Below the pieces are notes generated by a model, which was given only the letters and a program-made list of their open reading frames with translations, was not told the origin of the DNA and did no database searches. DNA of 48,234 nt from Staphylococcus pettenkoferi (GTDB lineage: Bacteria; Bacillota; Bacilli; Staphylococcales; Staphylococcaceae), in contig NZ_PPRN01000030.1 in NCBI RefSeq assembly GCF_002902685.1, positions 1-48,234 on the forward strand, given 5' to 3'. This document shows positions 48,210 to 48,234 of this stretch, in pieces. The position numbers and the translations under genes were made by a program. Within the stretch, counting starts at the first letter, position 1, and every line of letters begins with the position of its first letter.

Positions 48210-48234
48210 GCCTGGCAACGTCCTACTCTTGCGG
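48210..48234 (-). rRNA. 5S ribosomal RNA, 3' end, cut by the window edge
   Basis: The last 25 bases on the minus strand read CCGCAAGAGTAGGACGTTGC and end CAGGC, the 3' end of 5S rRNA. Given the staphylococcal gene order, the rest of an rRNA operon should lie beyond the edge. If the tandem duplication continues, this too could be a partial copy. Confidence 0.7.

Noticed and set aside
1..48234. CRISPR arrays, tRNA genes, insertion sequences, prophage or attachment sites.
   Set aside because: I saw no regularly spaced repeats, cloverleaf-like segments, transposase genes or phage genes in the window.

Overview
The window is a chromosomal segment from a Staphylococcus. The genus is supported by near-identity of RpoB, RpoC, EF-Tu, CtsR, glycine C-acetyltransferase, CysS, GltX, RadA and PdxS to remembered staphylococcal proteins. 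Gene order also fits: rRNA operon, pdxR/pdxST, nupC, ctsR-mcsA-mcsB-clpC, radA, PIN/TRAM gene, gltX, cysE-cysS-mrnC-rlmB-rae1, sigH, rpmG-secE-nusG, rplKA, rplJL, rsmC, rpoBC, str operon, tuf, M20 amidohydrolase, kbl. I cannot name the species. Most housekeeping genes lie on the minus strand, so the segment is read from right to left.

Layout, left to right. Bases 1-8930 are accessory: a Yip1-type membrane protein, an M48 protease, an ornithine-cyclodeaminase-family enzyme, a TetR regulator in an operon with two small DUF3147 membrane proteins, a GNAT acetyltransferase, an unidentified membrane protein, kbl and an M20 amidohydrolase. Bases 8930-9960 hold two tandem type I toxin-antitoxin units: 33-34-residue holin-like peptides on the minus strand, each facing a candidate plus-strand antisense RNA. 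Bases 9980-28430 are the translation/transcription core (tuf, fusA, rpsG, rpsL, an L7Ae-like gene, rpoC, rpoB, rsmC, rplL, rplJ, rplA, rplK, nusG, secE, rpmG). It is interrupted by one plus-strand HAD phosphatase gene between rpoC and the L7Ae-like gene. Bases 28555-34891 carry sigH and an RNA-metabolism and cysteine cluster headed by a cysteine T-box. Bases 34892-35556 are gene-free and hold a compact series of hairpins. Bases 35557-42976 carry the PIN/TRAM gene, radA and the CtsR-controlled protein-quality operon. Bases 43137-47721 carry nupC and the divergent pdxST/pdxR vitamin B6 locus. The right edge reaches the 3' end of an rRNA operon, beside degenerate copies of the 5S 3' end and its terminator.

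Regulatory signals are well preserved. There are good sigma-A promoters for rpmG-secE-nusG, rplKA, rplJL, the str operon, tuf and ctsR. There is an L10 leader with an attenuator, a cysteine T-box with a TGC specifier, a double CtsR operator and a palindromic candidate TetR operator. Several genes (rpoB, rpoC, rpmG, rplK, cysE, rlmB, radA, kbl) start at TTG or GTG, as judged from Shine-Dalgarno position and family length.

The observations most worth a second look are: the duplicated toxin units, which share a 57-bp identical coding core but differ on the antisense side; a perfect 12-bp tandem duplication at the pdxR start that inserts a three-codon minicistron; the HAD gene between rpoBC and the str operon; the hairpin element upstream of gltX; and the tandem partial 5S copies.
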